64,000 nucleotides of DNA from Datisca glomerata (GCA_003255025.1 QANY01000156.1:893639-957638); one strand, 5' to 3'. Positions 12,385-23,530 are shown, counted from the stretch's first letter. Made by a program: numbers and translations. Notes: generated from the letters alone by a model not told the origin.

Positions 12385-12546
12385 CGTTTGCAGGTGGGCC
12401 ATCATCTTACCACGTGGAAGAGGCCTTGTGGGGCCAAGTCACAGTCGAAACCTGAACGTAGGTGTTTGAACTAAATAAAGGAAATAAATTTACTCTTTGA
12501 CTATCAGCTATAGTTTTTAGTTCAATGGTATGAGCTTGATCCTACA
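12385..12546 (+). repeat. TRIM 3' terminal repeat
   Basis: 162 bp, directly after the polypurine tract, ending CCTACA before the ACTCT duplication. Confidence 0.85.
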
Positions 12547-13251
12547 ACTCTAATATGCCCTTCCCATAAACTCATTTATGATGGTACCCATTTAGTGATC
12601 CAGCATTGTACATGAGTTTCATTGGTACCCTTTAGTACTTATCAATGACTAGACCATACATGGTCTTCGTTGTCAACAAGCTCAACTAGCTCATGTCCTC
12701 TCCAAAAACAACCCACTGGAGTGCCTGCAAAAGAGTTATATGTAATCTCAAAGGTACTGTGACTTATGGTATTTTGTTTAAACCCTCATCAAGACTCCAT
12801 TTGAAAGGGCATTCAGATGCTGATTGAGCCAGTTGTCTCGACGATCATAAATCAACAAGCGGCTATTCCCACTTGAAGTTCAAGAAAATAGACTATTGTG
12901 GCATGCTCTAGTGTAGAATTTACGTATTGAGCTCTAGTCCTTGCTGCCACCGAAGTTCTTTGGCTCAAATCTTAACTTTGATAACATAAATTGCAGTTAT
13001 CTCAAACACGTGTCATTTGGTGTGACAATCAGAGTGCAAGCAGCCTTGCTTCCAACCTTGTTTTCCACTCTAGAACAAAGTACATTGAAGTGATGTCCAT
13101 TTCATTCATGAAATGGTTATGTCCAAAGATTTGGAAGTTAGATACGTTCCTACAAAGTCGTAGACAGCTGATGCTATCAAAAATGGCCCTTCCACCAATG
13201 ACATTCACTACTCTTCATGCCAAGCTCAATGTTGTTTCCACTCCTTCTTGC

Positions 13252-13640
13252 TCGAGGGGGGTATTAGTGAGCTACAGCTAAGTTTCTATTCCCCTCACTG
13301 AAAATAGAGTCGAACAAAGGAGGTAGAGCTACTGTGTTTTTCAATGCAGAATCATGTGCGACGCATTCTCTTCTTACCTTGCCATGCTAGATTGCCATCG
13401 TACATGCTCCCTTATGACATCACTCAAACCGAGACACCTCAGCTCACTCATGCTTCCAATGATTGATATAATAGTTTTAATATTCTCTTTTCTTTCTCCT
13501 ATAACGAATTTATTCATTTTGTACAACTGTTAGATTATTATTATATTTGTTCTTCTTTCTAAGAGCCTGTTTTGCTCATCTTTGTAATTAAGCTTGATTG
13601 AATAATACTCAAAAGAAAAACTTCTCTAAAATCTTTCCAA
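13252..13640 (+). repeat. Copia polypurine tract and 3' LTR
   Basis: The polypurine tract GAGGGGGG (about 13254-13261) follows the RNase H carboxy end, as in copia elements. The following roughly 370 bp is non-coding and ends near AAAATCTTTCCA at about 13640. There is no 5' LTR to compare with, so the exact ends are approximate. Confidence 0.5.
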
Positions 13641-13979
13641 ATTTGAACAAGCTAACGGCAATTATAACAAAATTAAAACTTAGAAAAATTAACTGAATAA
13701 CCTCACTTTGTAGTGCTTCACTTGAATGCTTGAATTTACATAATTGTAGATTTTAGCTCTAGGTTGCAACATGTGAAATAAACATTAAAGAAAGAGTGCG
13801 GAACTTCTAAAGGGGAAAGTGTTTTAATTAAAGTTAGACTAGGCTTCAATATTTCTGGGCATGCAAGCATCAATGAGAGAGCTTCAATGGAGGTTTTTGC
13901 CTCAGGTTTCGGTACCTTTTAAAATTGCCTTCACCTCCTTTTTAGAGACACTCATTAGAGGTCTTGGGTCCTTTACATA

Positions 13980-14212
13980 TGAGTTTTATGCCAATTCACC
14001 ACATGCTTAATTGATTGCTCTGTTGGAAATTTAATTACCCCATGTTCATTTTCCATATATCCAAGGAGTCCATGATGTGGGCATCCTCTCAATATCTTTT
14101 TAAACCTCTCCTAAGCTTCATAAAGAGACTCTATATCATATTGGACAAAAGTAATGATCTCGTTCCTCATTTTGACTGTGAGCATGATCTCTTCCCAATT
14201 TTACTAAACAAC
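13980..14212 (-). pseudogene. Gypsy gag fragment
   Basis: The minus strand encodes RNEIITFVQYDIESLYEA, a stop in place of Trp, then ERFKKILRGCPHHGL. This is the core of the plant Ty3/gypsy capsid domain (retrotrans_gag family; consensus ESLYEAWERFKxLLRxCPHHG). That consensus is most typical of Athila-like elements. The fragment drifts into unrecognisable sequence leftwards of about 13980. No LTR could be attached to it. Confidence 0.75.
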
Positions 14213-14224
14213 CAAATTTTTTTT

Positions 14225-14497
14225 TAAAAAAATGTCTGAACATTAGCGGCGGTTTTAAATTTTTTTATAAGTTTTCAGCTTTGCCAGTCATCTATAACTG
14301 CTGGTATAGATAAAACAAAACCGTCATTATTTTTCAGGATTTTGCGACGGTCTTCCGGCCGTTAAGAAAATTACTGCGAAAACTTTTGCAATGGTAGTTT
14401 CCGCGACGGTTATTGAACCGCCGCATAAGTTGGCGGCGGTTAAAACCATCGTCGTAACCTTTAAACTACCGCAATATGTGATTTTTCTTGTAGTGTT
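14225..14497. mobile_element. CACTA-like terminus with GC-rich sub-terminal repeats
   Basis: Repeated GCGGCGGTT and GCGACGG motifs in both orientations lead to TTTTTCTTGTAGTG ending at 14497, the inverted form of CACTACAAGAAAAA. The partner terminus is not evident, so this may be a truncated element or a MITE derivative. The tandem array of the Tat-type element starts at the very next base. Confidence 0.5.
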
Positions 14498-15454
14498 TGA
14501 TTCTGTCTATGAGCATGAGTGCTCGGAAGACATCACTTGTCGATATCTAGGTAGGCGTGTCTGCTCTGGCTAGTCCTTGATTCTGTCTGCGAGCATGAGC
14601 ACTCGGCAAACATCACTTGTTGATATCTAGCTAGATATGTTTGCTCTGGCTAGGTCCTTGATCTAGTCTGTGAGCATGAGTGCTCGACATACATCATTTA
14701 GCAATATCTAACCAGGTGTGTCTGCTCTGGCTAGATCCTTGATCCTGTCAGTGAGCATGAGTGCTCGACAGACATCACTTGTTGATATCTAGCTAGGAAT
14801 GTCTGCTTTGGCTAGGCTCTTGATCACGTCTGTGAGCATGAGTGCTCAACAGACATCACTTGTTGATATCTAGTCAGGTGTCTCTGCTCTGGCTAGGTCA
14901 TTGATCACGTCTGTGAGCATGGTGCTCGGTAGACATTAGTTGTCGATATCTAGTAAGGTCTATCTGCTCTGGCTAGATCCTTAATCTCGTCTGCAAGCAT
15001 AAGTTCTTGGCAGACATCACTTTTGACCTTGATGTCTAGCCAGGCGTGCCTACTTTGGCTAGACTCTTGATCATGTCTGTGAGTAGTAGGGCTCAACAAA
15101 CACCACTTTTTGCTTTGATGGCTAATCAGGTGTGCCTACTCTGGCTAGATCATTGATCCCGTCTGCGAGCAGGAGTGCTCGACAAATATCACTTTTTTCT
15201 TTGATGTCTAGCCACGCATGTCTGCTCTCGCTAGATCTTTGATCTCGTTTGCGAGCAGGAATGCTCAGTAGACATTACTTTTTCCCTTGATGTCTAGCCA
15301 AGCGTTCCTACTCTGGCTAGACCTTTGATCCTGTCTACAAGCAGGAGTGCTCGAAAGATATCACTTTTTATCTTGATGTCTAGCCAGGCGTGCCTGCTCT
15401 GGATAGACCATTGATTTTGTCTGCGAGCAAGAGTGCTCGGCAGACATCACTTTT
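14498..15454. repeat. Tandem array, about 12 units of 80-88 bp
   Basis: GAGCATGAG/GAGCAGGAG markers recur at about 14511, 14591, 14672, 14753, 14834, 14915, 14995, 15081, 15170, 15258, 15341 and 15425. Each unit contains GATATCTAGCNAG or GATGTCTAGCCAGG, GCTCTGGCTAG and GAGTGCTCG. Later units are longer and use CTTTTTNNCTTTGATGTCTAG. A short related set occurs at 46.48-46.70 kb. Confidence 0.9.
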
Positions 15455-15800
15455 TATTTAATCCCGACTGGTGAGTTAGAGCACATCACCAATACTCACT
15501 TTTTGTTTAATCCTGACTAGTGGACTAAAGCACCTCACCAATCATCATTTTTTGTTTAATCTCGATTGGAGGGCTATAGCACATCACCAGTCATCAATTT
15601 TTGTTTAATCACGACTGGTGGGTTAGAGCACTTCACCAATCATCAGTTTTTGTTTAATCCCGATTGGTGGATTAAAACACCTCACTAGTCATCATTTTTT
15701 TATTTAATCCTGACTAGTGGGTTAGAGCACCTTACCAGTCATCATATTTTGTTAAATCTCAACTAATGGGCTAGAGCACCTCACCAGTCATTATGTTTTT
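15455..15800. repeat. Second tandem array, about 6 units of 55-60 bp
   Basis: Each unit carries TTTTTGTTTAATCCYGACTRG, GGGYTAGAGCACCTCACCA and GTCATCA. It directly follows the first array. Its sequence is unrelated to the first array but it probably lies within the same element. Confidence 0.85.
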
Positions 15801-16601
15801 ACCTTCGCCACATGTCGTAGAGGAGTCAGTCCTTGAAGACTTGTGGAACAGCAAGGAAATTTTCAGCAAATATAACTTGTTCTATCTTTTCATAAAAGTA
15901 TATTTACATAAAAAAAAACCCTTGTCAGAAGTAATTTCCATGTGTGGAGAAAAATGAGGCCTCTTATCCGAAATTTTTTTGATGAGTACACGATCTCTGT
16001 TGTCTGCTGCTCTAAGGTGGGGGTGAGGATAGTCGAGCTCCAACTTCCTAAGCTTGTGACCTTCCATCTTTCGTTGGGGCCTTCCTCTCCAAACTTTAGC
16101 TTTGCTTTGGCGGTAGGATATTTCTAGCCTCGCACTCTACTCGGGAGGCGAGCACTAACTTGTCCTGAAATGCTTTTCCGTGGCGGTATTGTGGGAGTAC
16201 GACCAGCACCCTGGCCCATCAAGTTCCCTTTCAAAGATGCCCCTGGTTAGTGCGTCAGCCACAGGTTTCTATATCCATGTGGTTCCATTCACCTCGTACA
16301 TATACCTAAGGGGGACATACTTATGTAGGGGTCCCGTGACATTCCTGACTTCATCGAAAGCTGGTGTGACGGGGCTGGCGATCTCTCTTACCCTCTCATC
16401 GAGGCTTCATGTACTGGGATGACTTGTGAGCTTGGATAGTCCTGAGGGAGGGAGGAGGTTCCTTCCCCAACGGTGAGACGGGCAGGTCTACCAGTTCATC
16501 CTAAATTTCATTGGCGTAGAACGCTGGGCCACTCTTCTCCTTTCAAGAAGGGAAATGGCCTATAATGCTTTGACGGGGACGGCTTTATAGTCATTCCCCA
16601 C
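15801..16601 (-). other. Leader or internal remnant of the Tat-type element
   Basis: This lies between the tandem arrays and the primer site. It is GC-richer than the surroundings, but every frame is broken. A 61-codon open frame (15882-16067, minus) and neighbouring open stretches have no recognisable domain. By position this should be leader and gag, with pol deleted. Confidence 0.35.
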
Positions 16602-16614
16602 AGATGGCGCCAAC
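16602..16614 (-). other. Gypsy primer-binding site
   Basis: The minus strand reads TTGGCGCCATCTG followed by TGGGGA. TGGCGCCRTCTGTGGGGA is the usual start of internal DNA in plant Tat/Ogre-type gypsy elements. Confidence 0.75.
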
Positions 16615-16630
16615 TATTTTAGCTTAAAAC

Positions 16631-17340
16631 TGCTACAGTACATGTGTGGGGGTCCTCCTAACCAGGGGGATCTGTCGAAGTGACGTTATGTGGGTTCTTT
16701 CATCTTAATGGTGAGTGTACTAATCCTCTTGATTGGAGCTCATCACAACTTCAACGTCTACAAAACACAAACAACGAACCCTAGAGGTGAGGAACTGGAG
16801 GTGGTTGCCCCGCCTAAGGGTCTCTAATGCCTAAGTTAGTCCTTTGTCACTATTTTTGGCATAGTTTTTGTAGGGGGATAAGGCATACCTATTTTGGTGA
16901 TTAAAGAAAGTATTTATACCTGAGTACTCATGGCTGTGGGTAGCATTTCAAAGAAGCTTTTGTGGACACGAAAGCTATCTTGCCTGTCACTGATCGGATG
17001 GAAAGTAGGAAACTTTTTACATAAAGCTAGTGGATATTAAATGTTGATGTGCCTATGAGATGACCAGACAAAGGCTATCCTGTCATTCTGTCACAGCGAT
17101 TAGACGGGTTTGACGCTCAAGCTTAGGAGGGAGTGCCACCTTGGTTTTCACCTTCGATGGGTAATGATGACTCTGCACTAGGGGTCGACGAAGTTTTTCT
17201 TGCGCTCTTATTCCTATTTTCCATGAGCTCGGGTCTTGTGCCTCCCAAGCTTCATAGGGGCCGACTAGTCGAGGTTGATTTCACTCCTTTATTGATGTAA
17301 GTAGTTTCCTATTATGACGCGACACGTGTCGTTGTGTCAT
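16631..17340 (-). repeat. 5' LTR of a Tat-type gypsy element
   Basis: Read on the minus strand, about 710 bp from TGACACAACGACACGTGTC (ending at 17340 on the plus strand) to TGTACTGTAGCA at 16631. It contains the core promoter GGTATAAATAC (minus; about 16911-16921). It shares CCTAAGGGTCTCNNATGC and the same TATA context with the LTR at 42.2-42.9 kb. The ends are inferred from TG/CA dinucleotides and the nearby primer site. Confidence 0.65.
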
Positions 17341-18139
17341 TGGGGGTTGGAAAAACGCATATAACAAGCATTAATATATTTTTCAACAATCAATTAACGA
17401 TATAATCATTTCTTAGAATATGACAAAGTGATAAAATAAAGTTATTTTCTATAACCTTTAAAAAGTAATGCTATATAGTATAATTCCAAGCATCAGATTT
17501 TTAGTTTAACACATCATATTTTATGTACTCAAATTCTAACACCAAAACTTCTAATATATGTAATATATAAATTATATATTCTATTTACTAGGTTACGCGT
17601 TCTATATATAATGTGCAAGGTATGTTATTTGGAGAGGGTCTCATATTATTTAACTAGAGAGTTTGATTGATGCTTTATTTAATTCAATGTACAATATAAA
17701 TTAAATTTCATAAATATTAAGAATAAATTTTCTCTTACTTTATAAAAAAGAAATAAAATGAATATTCTTATATATTTCTATGTTGTTAGTAAATTAGCAA
17801 AAAAGACCAAACTTATCACGTGCAACACACGTACATTTCAACTAGTATTATATAAAAATGCTTTTAAAAGCGAGCAACTTTTGATTCTCCTTTTTATCTT
17901 TTAGAGTTTCTTACAATATAATACAAATTAGATATTTCACATTTTCACATTTTATTCCAAAATGAAAGTTTTTTTTCATAATAATTTGTTTATTAATTGT
18001 GAGTAAAAATAAAATATTTTTATAGTATTATGTAATTAGATACATGAAAATGCGTACATATGAAAGATCTTAATACAATAAACATTTGTTTTTAAGGTAA
18101 TAATTTGTTCGTAAAAATATCTGAATTAGAGAAGACTTG
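17341..18139. other. AT-rich interval with a Helitron-like 3' end
   Basis: No coding sequence. At 17818-17832 the hairpin ACGTG-CAACA-CACGT is followed nine bases later by CTAG (17842-17845) and then T. This is the layout of a Helitron 3' terminus (hairpin then CTRR, inserted next to T). The sequence just beyond (CTTTTNATTCTCCTTTTTA at about 17877) recurs near 57270. Confidence 0.35.
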
Positions 18140-19358
18140 TTTTACCGAAATGGTCAATGGCGTGTAAACCTTGTCTCTTGGGTGTACCTTGTCTGAGTCC
18201 CGCCTTCAGTACCCTATTCTTTCGTACTTGGTATTTCCCTCGCCTTCTCTTTCCATTCCATCATATTTTCTTCTTTTAGGTCTCGAACTCCTCTCCCATT
18301 TTCTTGACTCCTCAGTCTTCCATTCAGTCGCTTTCAGCAGGCTTCTTTTCTCCTCTTCTAGAGTGATGTAGGATTGCGGCCGTTAAAAAGTTGTGGTTTC
18401 TCCTTGGATAGATATACAAACGGAGGTGAGTTTGGGTCTAACCCCCACCTGAAGGCTAGTCTGGAAACTCGATCATCATAATTTTTGACTTTTACCATCT
18501 CGTCCTTAAATCTGTGAGTGTATTCCCATAGTGACTCCCCTTTCTTGGTGGAAATCATCAAAATATAATTTATGTCTTCCATGACCACTCGTTAGGTAGA
18601 GTATAGCTCTAGGAAGATAGATGACATAACAATATATTAGTAGTTTAATGCACTGGGAAGGAATTTTACCATCTCAGAGCTGCTTCGTCCAGGCTGGTAG
18701 GGAACATCATGCACATCAGTTTATCATTGTACTGATATAGCGCCATTATTTGTTTCTACCACTAGAGGTGGTCTACGAGATATGTCTTTCCCTCGTAAGA
18801 TTTAAATTTGGGGGTCACGAACATTTTGGGTACGGGTGCCGTCAAGATTTTGGGGCTTAACGGAGTACTGGTGATGGACTCGAGGTCGGTCTTTCCAGTA
18901 CTTCTCAGTTTTCTCATCTCCATCATTTTCGACTCTAGTAATTCTTCCACTACTTCTTTCTTATGACCCAAGACTGACGAGCTTCTCCCATAGCCTATTT
19001 CACGTGATTTTGGGATTGGACTTCTACTTCCTCCTTTTGTACGATTATGTTGTTCTCGTGGTTCTCTTGCCTTATTTCTTGCTCGTTACCCCCTAATGGA
19101 TTTCTCATTCCTCATTATTCACCATTTGACTGACTTCGACAAGTTTCATTGCCAGTTCTTACTGGAGCGTGTTGATTTGGTCATGCACAGTCTTCCATGC
19201 ACTACGCAGGGCCTTCGTGTTCCTTCTTTCCATTTCCTCCATCCCATTTAGGATTCTCTATAGCATTTCTGTCGGTGGGGTTGTTGATCCACATTATCAT
19301 CTTCGTTTTTGGTCCCGTTGCCCTCATTCAGGGCTGCGTTCGATCTGGTTCTAGGCAT
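18140..19358 (-). pseudogene. Gypsy gag relic
   Basis: The start codon is the complement of 19356-19358, giving MPRTRSNAAL, placed about 50 bp inside the proposed 5' LTR. The reading is broken by stops through the acidic amino-terminal third. The capsid region is recognisable in two open stretches. At 18762-18971 is LTAPVPKMFVTPKFKSYEGKT, the usual lead-in (kFKxPxxxxYdG). At 18358-18588 is KKGESLWEYTHRFKDEMVKV...ALFRWGL-like sequence, the retrotrans_gag core (ESLxxYxxRFxxExxxV). The lysine- and glutamate-rich tail runs on to about 18140. Protease and pol are absent: the element is truncated on the left by AT-rich DNA. Confidence 0.75.
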
Positions 19359-19407
19359 ATTTGATGTTTCGGGGGTGGGTTTCTCGAGTTTTTCTCTCAG
19401 CTCTCAA

Positions 19408-19899
19408 TGAAAGCGCTAAAATATAAAGAAATTTTTCCCACACGAATAGAGTCCACAGTAATTATCAATAAAAATGATAGAAGTGTTAAAGAGTGAGAGA
19501 GTGTGTGTAGTAAATGCTATGAGTATCACTTTTTTGTATTCTCAAAAAATTATATCCCCCCCATCCATCACACGATCCCTTATATAAATCTCAATTTAAC
19601 AGTAAAATAATAAAATGCGGGGAATGATCCCCCTATCCTCAATATTTTTGGGGGTTTTATCATGCTTATAAGATCTCGCCAATACTTATGGGATTTCTTG
19701 TCAAGCATGGTCCCCCTTCATTTCATGTACTCTTTCTAGCTGTCTCATCTCTATGTCTTTCAGCTGCCAATTCAGCCGCAGCCACATGTCCTTCTCTCGT
19801 GATTAAAATCCCTTCTCCTCATTTTCATGCAGTGGAGATCTACTCACTACCTCTTGATCGATCCTTTCCGTCCACGTGACTCAGTGTAGATTTTCTACA
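19408..19899 (-). repeat. Putative 5' LTR of the gypsy gag relic
   Basis: On the minus strand this starts TGTAGAAAATCTACACTGAG (ending at 19899 on the plus strand) and ends GCGCTTTCA at 19408, 50 bp before the gag start codon. It contains a TATATAAGG promoter sequence (minus; about 19575-19583). No second copy is present. Confidence 0.5.
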
Positions 19900-19997
19900 T
19901 GTTCAATAAGAATTAAGAGGCTATTTTCAAATAGCTTTTTACTGAGTTTATATTATGTAGTGCTTTTGTCTAATTAAGATGTTATTTTTGTTTAATT

Positions 19998-22900
19998 CAC
20001 TACAAGAAATACAGCATTCTACAGGAATAATATACAAGATTTTCAGTCTCCTCTTTCTAAAAATAAGAAACAACAAGAGAATAAAAATCAAGTAAAATTT
20101 ATTCATGTCAAAAGTAAAAAAAAAAGCGGGAGGGGCAAAATAGAAGCGGGACACACTTAAGCAAAAATTAGACCCACAACTCGAAATCATTTTGTTCTCT
20201 CGAGCTCTCTTAGGGGGCCTCGATTTTCTTCTCTGGAACATTCTCTCGAGCTCTCTCAAAGGGGCTCGATTTTCTTCTCCATTTTCAGAGAAGCACTGAA
20301 AATCGTTGCTTCTCTCTGAATTGGACCCTCGAAATCGTTGTTTCTTTCTCAGCACAGAGATCCTCGACGTAACCTCTCCCTCTCGGACGACCTAGAGTTG
20401 GACTTCGATGGAGCCTCTCCTCTTAGACGACCTACGACTCGAAGATTCTCACTGATTAGCTTCTCTCTCACTCTCTCGTTCAAAGACAGAGGAACTAGGG
20501 TTTCATTGATTTTTAGATTTTATTCTTTGGTCTCTTTCACTTCTGAGTTTTAAGTCTTTGCATGTCCTCTTTTCTCCTTGGCGTCTCTAAAATCTTGTAT
20601 TTATATTTCTTCTTGGAGACCAAAAGTTTCTCCATTGTTCCCTATGATTGTTTTGTATGGTTATCTGATTTTCCCCTCCAATTTTTTGGTTTTTGATTTG
20701 AGGTGATTGGCTATTAAGTTCATCTATTAAATTTCTTCTGGTGGTTGTACTTTCCTTCTGATTTTTGACTATTTTGATTTTCTCATCGATTTTAGGAGTT
20801 CATGTACTGGTTGGAATCATTTTGTTTTTGATAAACTGTTTCTTAAGTCATTGGATGGAGATGAGAATGGCTACTTGTCTGCACGTGTTTTCTTACAGTT
20901 TACTTAACTGAGCTTCGCCAACTTAATTTAGACTTAGATTGTGTATGTATATGTTGCTCTTGTGTTTTCTCATACTTTTGTCTTTATTATGATTTACGAA
21001 TAGAAACAACGAGCATTAATTCATTATTAATTAGATAATATAATAATCGTGATACAATAATATTATATCCCACTACGGGTATTATTTAACTATAGTAAGA
21101 TATCAAATAGAATATCTGAATAATATTAGCAAAGCCCTGGATAATAATTAAGCATTATCTAAAATTTCATCATGGAGATAACAAGTGCAAGATTTAAGGT
21201 TTAAGGTAAGTACCACAAGTATTATTTAAAATTCATCATGATTGTGTTTGATATTGAATATTTGTTAATGTGTACGCTACAAGTGATATTTCAACAGTAT
21301 GAAAGAAACTTATATCCCTCATACTTGTAGCCGTAAAAAAAAATTGCCCGTCTGACTCATGAATTGGTAACAGGTTTATAAATATTTTCTGTTGAAGTTG
21401 TTAATTTCTACTTGCAGTACTTAAACATTTTTTCTTTTGTTAGAAAAAGAGTAGTCTGAATCCAAGCTCGATAATGAGAATTGATGCTTGGATTGAAGCA
21501 TATAAGAGAAAAAATGGTGAGTCAGTGAATGCAGAAGCTGCTGAGGCTATTGTGAGTACATTTTTACATGTGAATGGTTGGGTAGGTTTCATAAATTTGA
21601 TGCTTTAACATTGAGTTTTCGTTATTTTAGCATAAACTGAAACAAATTCAAGCAGAGCATCCTGAATCTGTAACACAAAATTTGAATGATGACGGTCTTG
21701 GTAAAGTTTTTAGCAAAGAAAGACGTGGACATGTGAGAGGCCTTGGCAGGTGGGTTACACCTACAACTTCATGTAGGTTGTGTATGTTACATAAATTTGT
21801 TAGTCTATGATTTATGAGTTGGACCGGGCCTCCATGTCTTTGTATCTGTGTGGTTTCTGAGCTAGGAGCGCTTGAATTTCAGTCCTACTCATAGACTAGT
21901 GTGCCTCTCTTATTAATTTTTTGTATCCCCCTGTTCCTCGAATATAATTCGATACTTCTACAGCCAAATCTCAATTTGTGGAATGCTCGTTTAACCTCTG
22001 TATTCATCTCGTTCTTTATTTACCTGGGTGCACTGCGTATGCTTGCCTTACCGCCTTTCTTTCCCCCGGAACAAGGATGAAAGACTCGAAGTCATAGAAA
22101 GATGTCTTCATCAGTCCGCCATCTTCTCTGCTGATAGTCATGTAAGAAATGATGAACGTCTAACCCAGATTGAATGAGATCGCTTCCTCCCCACATTCCA
22201 ATCTTTCTTCCTTAGCAGCTTCTCACCACTTTGTAGAAGGTGAGGAGCTTGCGATGCCTTACTTAATAAGGGGCTTCTGATTCTAAGATGAAGAGGTTAG
22301 AAGATACGTGTGAGATGGTGCAGGAAGAATTGAGAGAGGTGAAGTCTATGATCAACATCTTTTTCAAAAATCAGAATCAAATAATCAAAAGAAGTTTGAT
22401 ATCATTACTAATATAATTCATTGACCTTCTTCACTAGTGATTTTTTTATTATTTATCAGTGTCATGTGGTCCATCAAAGTGATTCGTAGTCAGATTCAGT
22501 TATGCATTCTCTCGTGATAAAGTGTTTCTAACAATAATTGTAACAAGTGGTTATTTGTGTTTTTTATTTTTTATGCTTATACTTGTTTTATTGATTTATT
22601 TATAAAGTGTCAACGCTCATTGATCAACACTTGGTTCGGGGGAAGTAGTCACTGAAGGACGATGGTCATCAAATGAGCCTACAGATCGTGTTCATCACGT
22701 TCCCCTCGGACCTAATGTTGTGAGAGTATGGGTTGATGTGGCAAAGAAACCTGAATCTTTTTATGGAGAAAAAATCTTAAATGACTCGTATTGAAGATGT
22801 TTTAGGATCTACAGTTGCATGGCCTAGTGAAAAAGATCATTATGGTAAGATTTAATCACTTTTATATTTTCTATTTGTACTATTGTGCTGCATTGGGAGT

Positions 22901-23530
22901 TAAAGTAATGGAGATTATTTATATTTGTTAATCAAGACGTTATTATTTATGGTTAGATTTGTATTTGGAGGTACTTTCATCATTTAGTACTACTGATTTT
23001 GCTGTTGAATTTTTTGATATATGTCTAAGCCATAGGTGTACTAGTAGTGTTTAATTAAGGGAATGTCTGAACTAGAAGTGTAAGCTTATTTGCAAGACTG
23101 TTTATGAATAGTTAAAAGTAGTAAAATGGAAAGAGACATGAAGGTTTGTTTATGAATAGTTTAAATTCATTTATAGTCTTCTAGTTGAAACAGGTGCTTT
23201 GACAAAACTTGTGCACTAGAAGATAAATGCAACATTTGCTATATCTTATTGTTGAATAGACTACAATTATGTAGTACTTGAATATGCATAATTTGTGTGC
23301 TTAAATATGCTGCTTGGACTTATACAGTGCGGCAAAGTGACATGTGGTAGACTTGTTAAAGAAAAGTGAGATGACATGTGACGCTGAGGTTTCTTATTTA
23401 TGTAGTGTTTATTTTCCGAAGCTCTATACTACTACGAAATATTTTATTAAGCAATTAGCTAGACATGAGATGTTTCATAATAACGAAGTTGAGAATAATG
23501 ATAAGAAAGAAAAGGTAAAGAACTAAGGAT
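19998..23530 (+). mobile_element. CACTA-type element with accessory transposase gene
   Basis: It starts CACTACAAGAAATACAGC at 19998. It continues with a CT-rich leader (about 20170-20550) homologous to 2.9-3.2 kb, then a spliced gene. Exon-like pieces read MRIDAWIEAYKRKNGESVN (about 21476-21532), HKLKQIQAEHPESVTQNL (about 21632-21685) with KERRGHVRGLGRWVTPTTS after it, then a coiled-coil piece KRLEDTCEMVQEELREVKSM (about 22291-22350). The last piece is PLGPNVVRVWVDVAKKPESF (about 22704-22763), with MTRIEDVLGSTVAWPSEK after a small frameshift. These match the plant En/Spm accessory transposase (RGLGxGVTP and the VPLGPNxxRVWVDVAxKP block). No matching right terminus was found; beyond about 23530 the sequence is anonymous. 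The catalytic TNP2 gene is absent, so the element is non-autonomous or truncated. Confidence 0.65.
21830..22280. other. GC-richer block inside the CACTA gene, possible organellar insert
   Basis: Between two exon-like pieces lies about 450 bp with clearly higher GC content and no transposon signature (for example CCGCCTTTCTTTCCCCCGGA). Its composition and wording resemble plant mitochondrial intergenic DNA, but I cannot assign it to a gene. An ordinary intron or other foreign insert is equally possible. Confidence 0.25.

Larger units (their letters stand above)
12146..12546 (+). mobile_element. TRIM (miniature LTR retrotransposon) nested in copia RNase H region
   Basis: A 401-bp unit with two terminal direct repeats (12146-12305 and 12385-12546), no coding capacity, an internal primer-binding site (TGGTATCATAGCC at 12308-12320) and a polypurine tract (GAGGGGGGA at 12375-12383). 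It is flanked by the 5-bp duplication ACTCT (12141-12145 and 12547-12551). Removing the unit and one duplication brings the copia reading frame back together across the site. TRIMs are non-autonomous and rely on the enzymes of full LTR elements. The repeat starts (T)CGTT rather than TG, so one boundary base is ambiguous: the duplication is ACTCT with a CGTT start, or ACTC with a TCGTT start. Confidence 0.85.
11378..13264 (+). pseudogene. Copia RT and RNase H relic, split by a TRIM
   Basis: A Ty1/copia polyprotein 3' half with stops and frameshifts. In order: the pre-RT motif TLVPYHPDMNVV (about 11436-11471); a stop in place of Arg in the usual KARLVAKG motif, then LVVKGFQQTPGIDFFDTYS (about 11540-11596); VQQIDINNVFLNGNLNEVLY (about 11656-11715); LHKSLYGLS (about 11769); and then the region of the catalytic YVDD box, near 11925, where TTTACGTGGATGATATCC still encodes YVDDI-like residues. 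After the TRIM at 12146-12546 the frame resumes at THWSACKRVI and GHSDAD, the RNase H core. It ends with QLSQTRVIWCDNQSASSLA (12994-13050) and the usual carboxy end before a polypurine tract. Gag, protease and integrase are missing. The first residues overlap in content with the end of the copia relic at 8149, so this is a different element rather than its continuation. Confidence 0.85.

Noticed and set aside
12991..13281. Possible small plus-strand protein of 96 residues
   Set aside because: Its amino half is copia RNase H read in frame and its end is a frameshifted reading. The first Met is internal to the polyprotein.
8150..13640. A single copia element with an intact 5' LTR at 8150 and a 3' LTR at 13265
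   Set aside because: The sequence after the polypurine tract at 13254-13261 does not resemble the start at 8150, so the two LTR-like segments belong to different elements.
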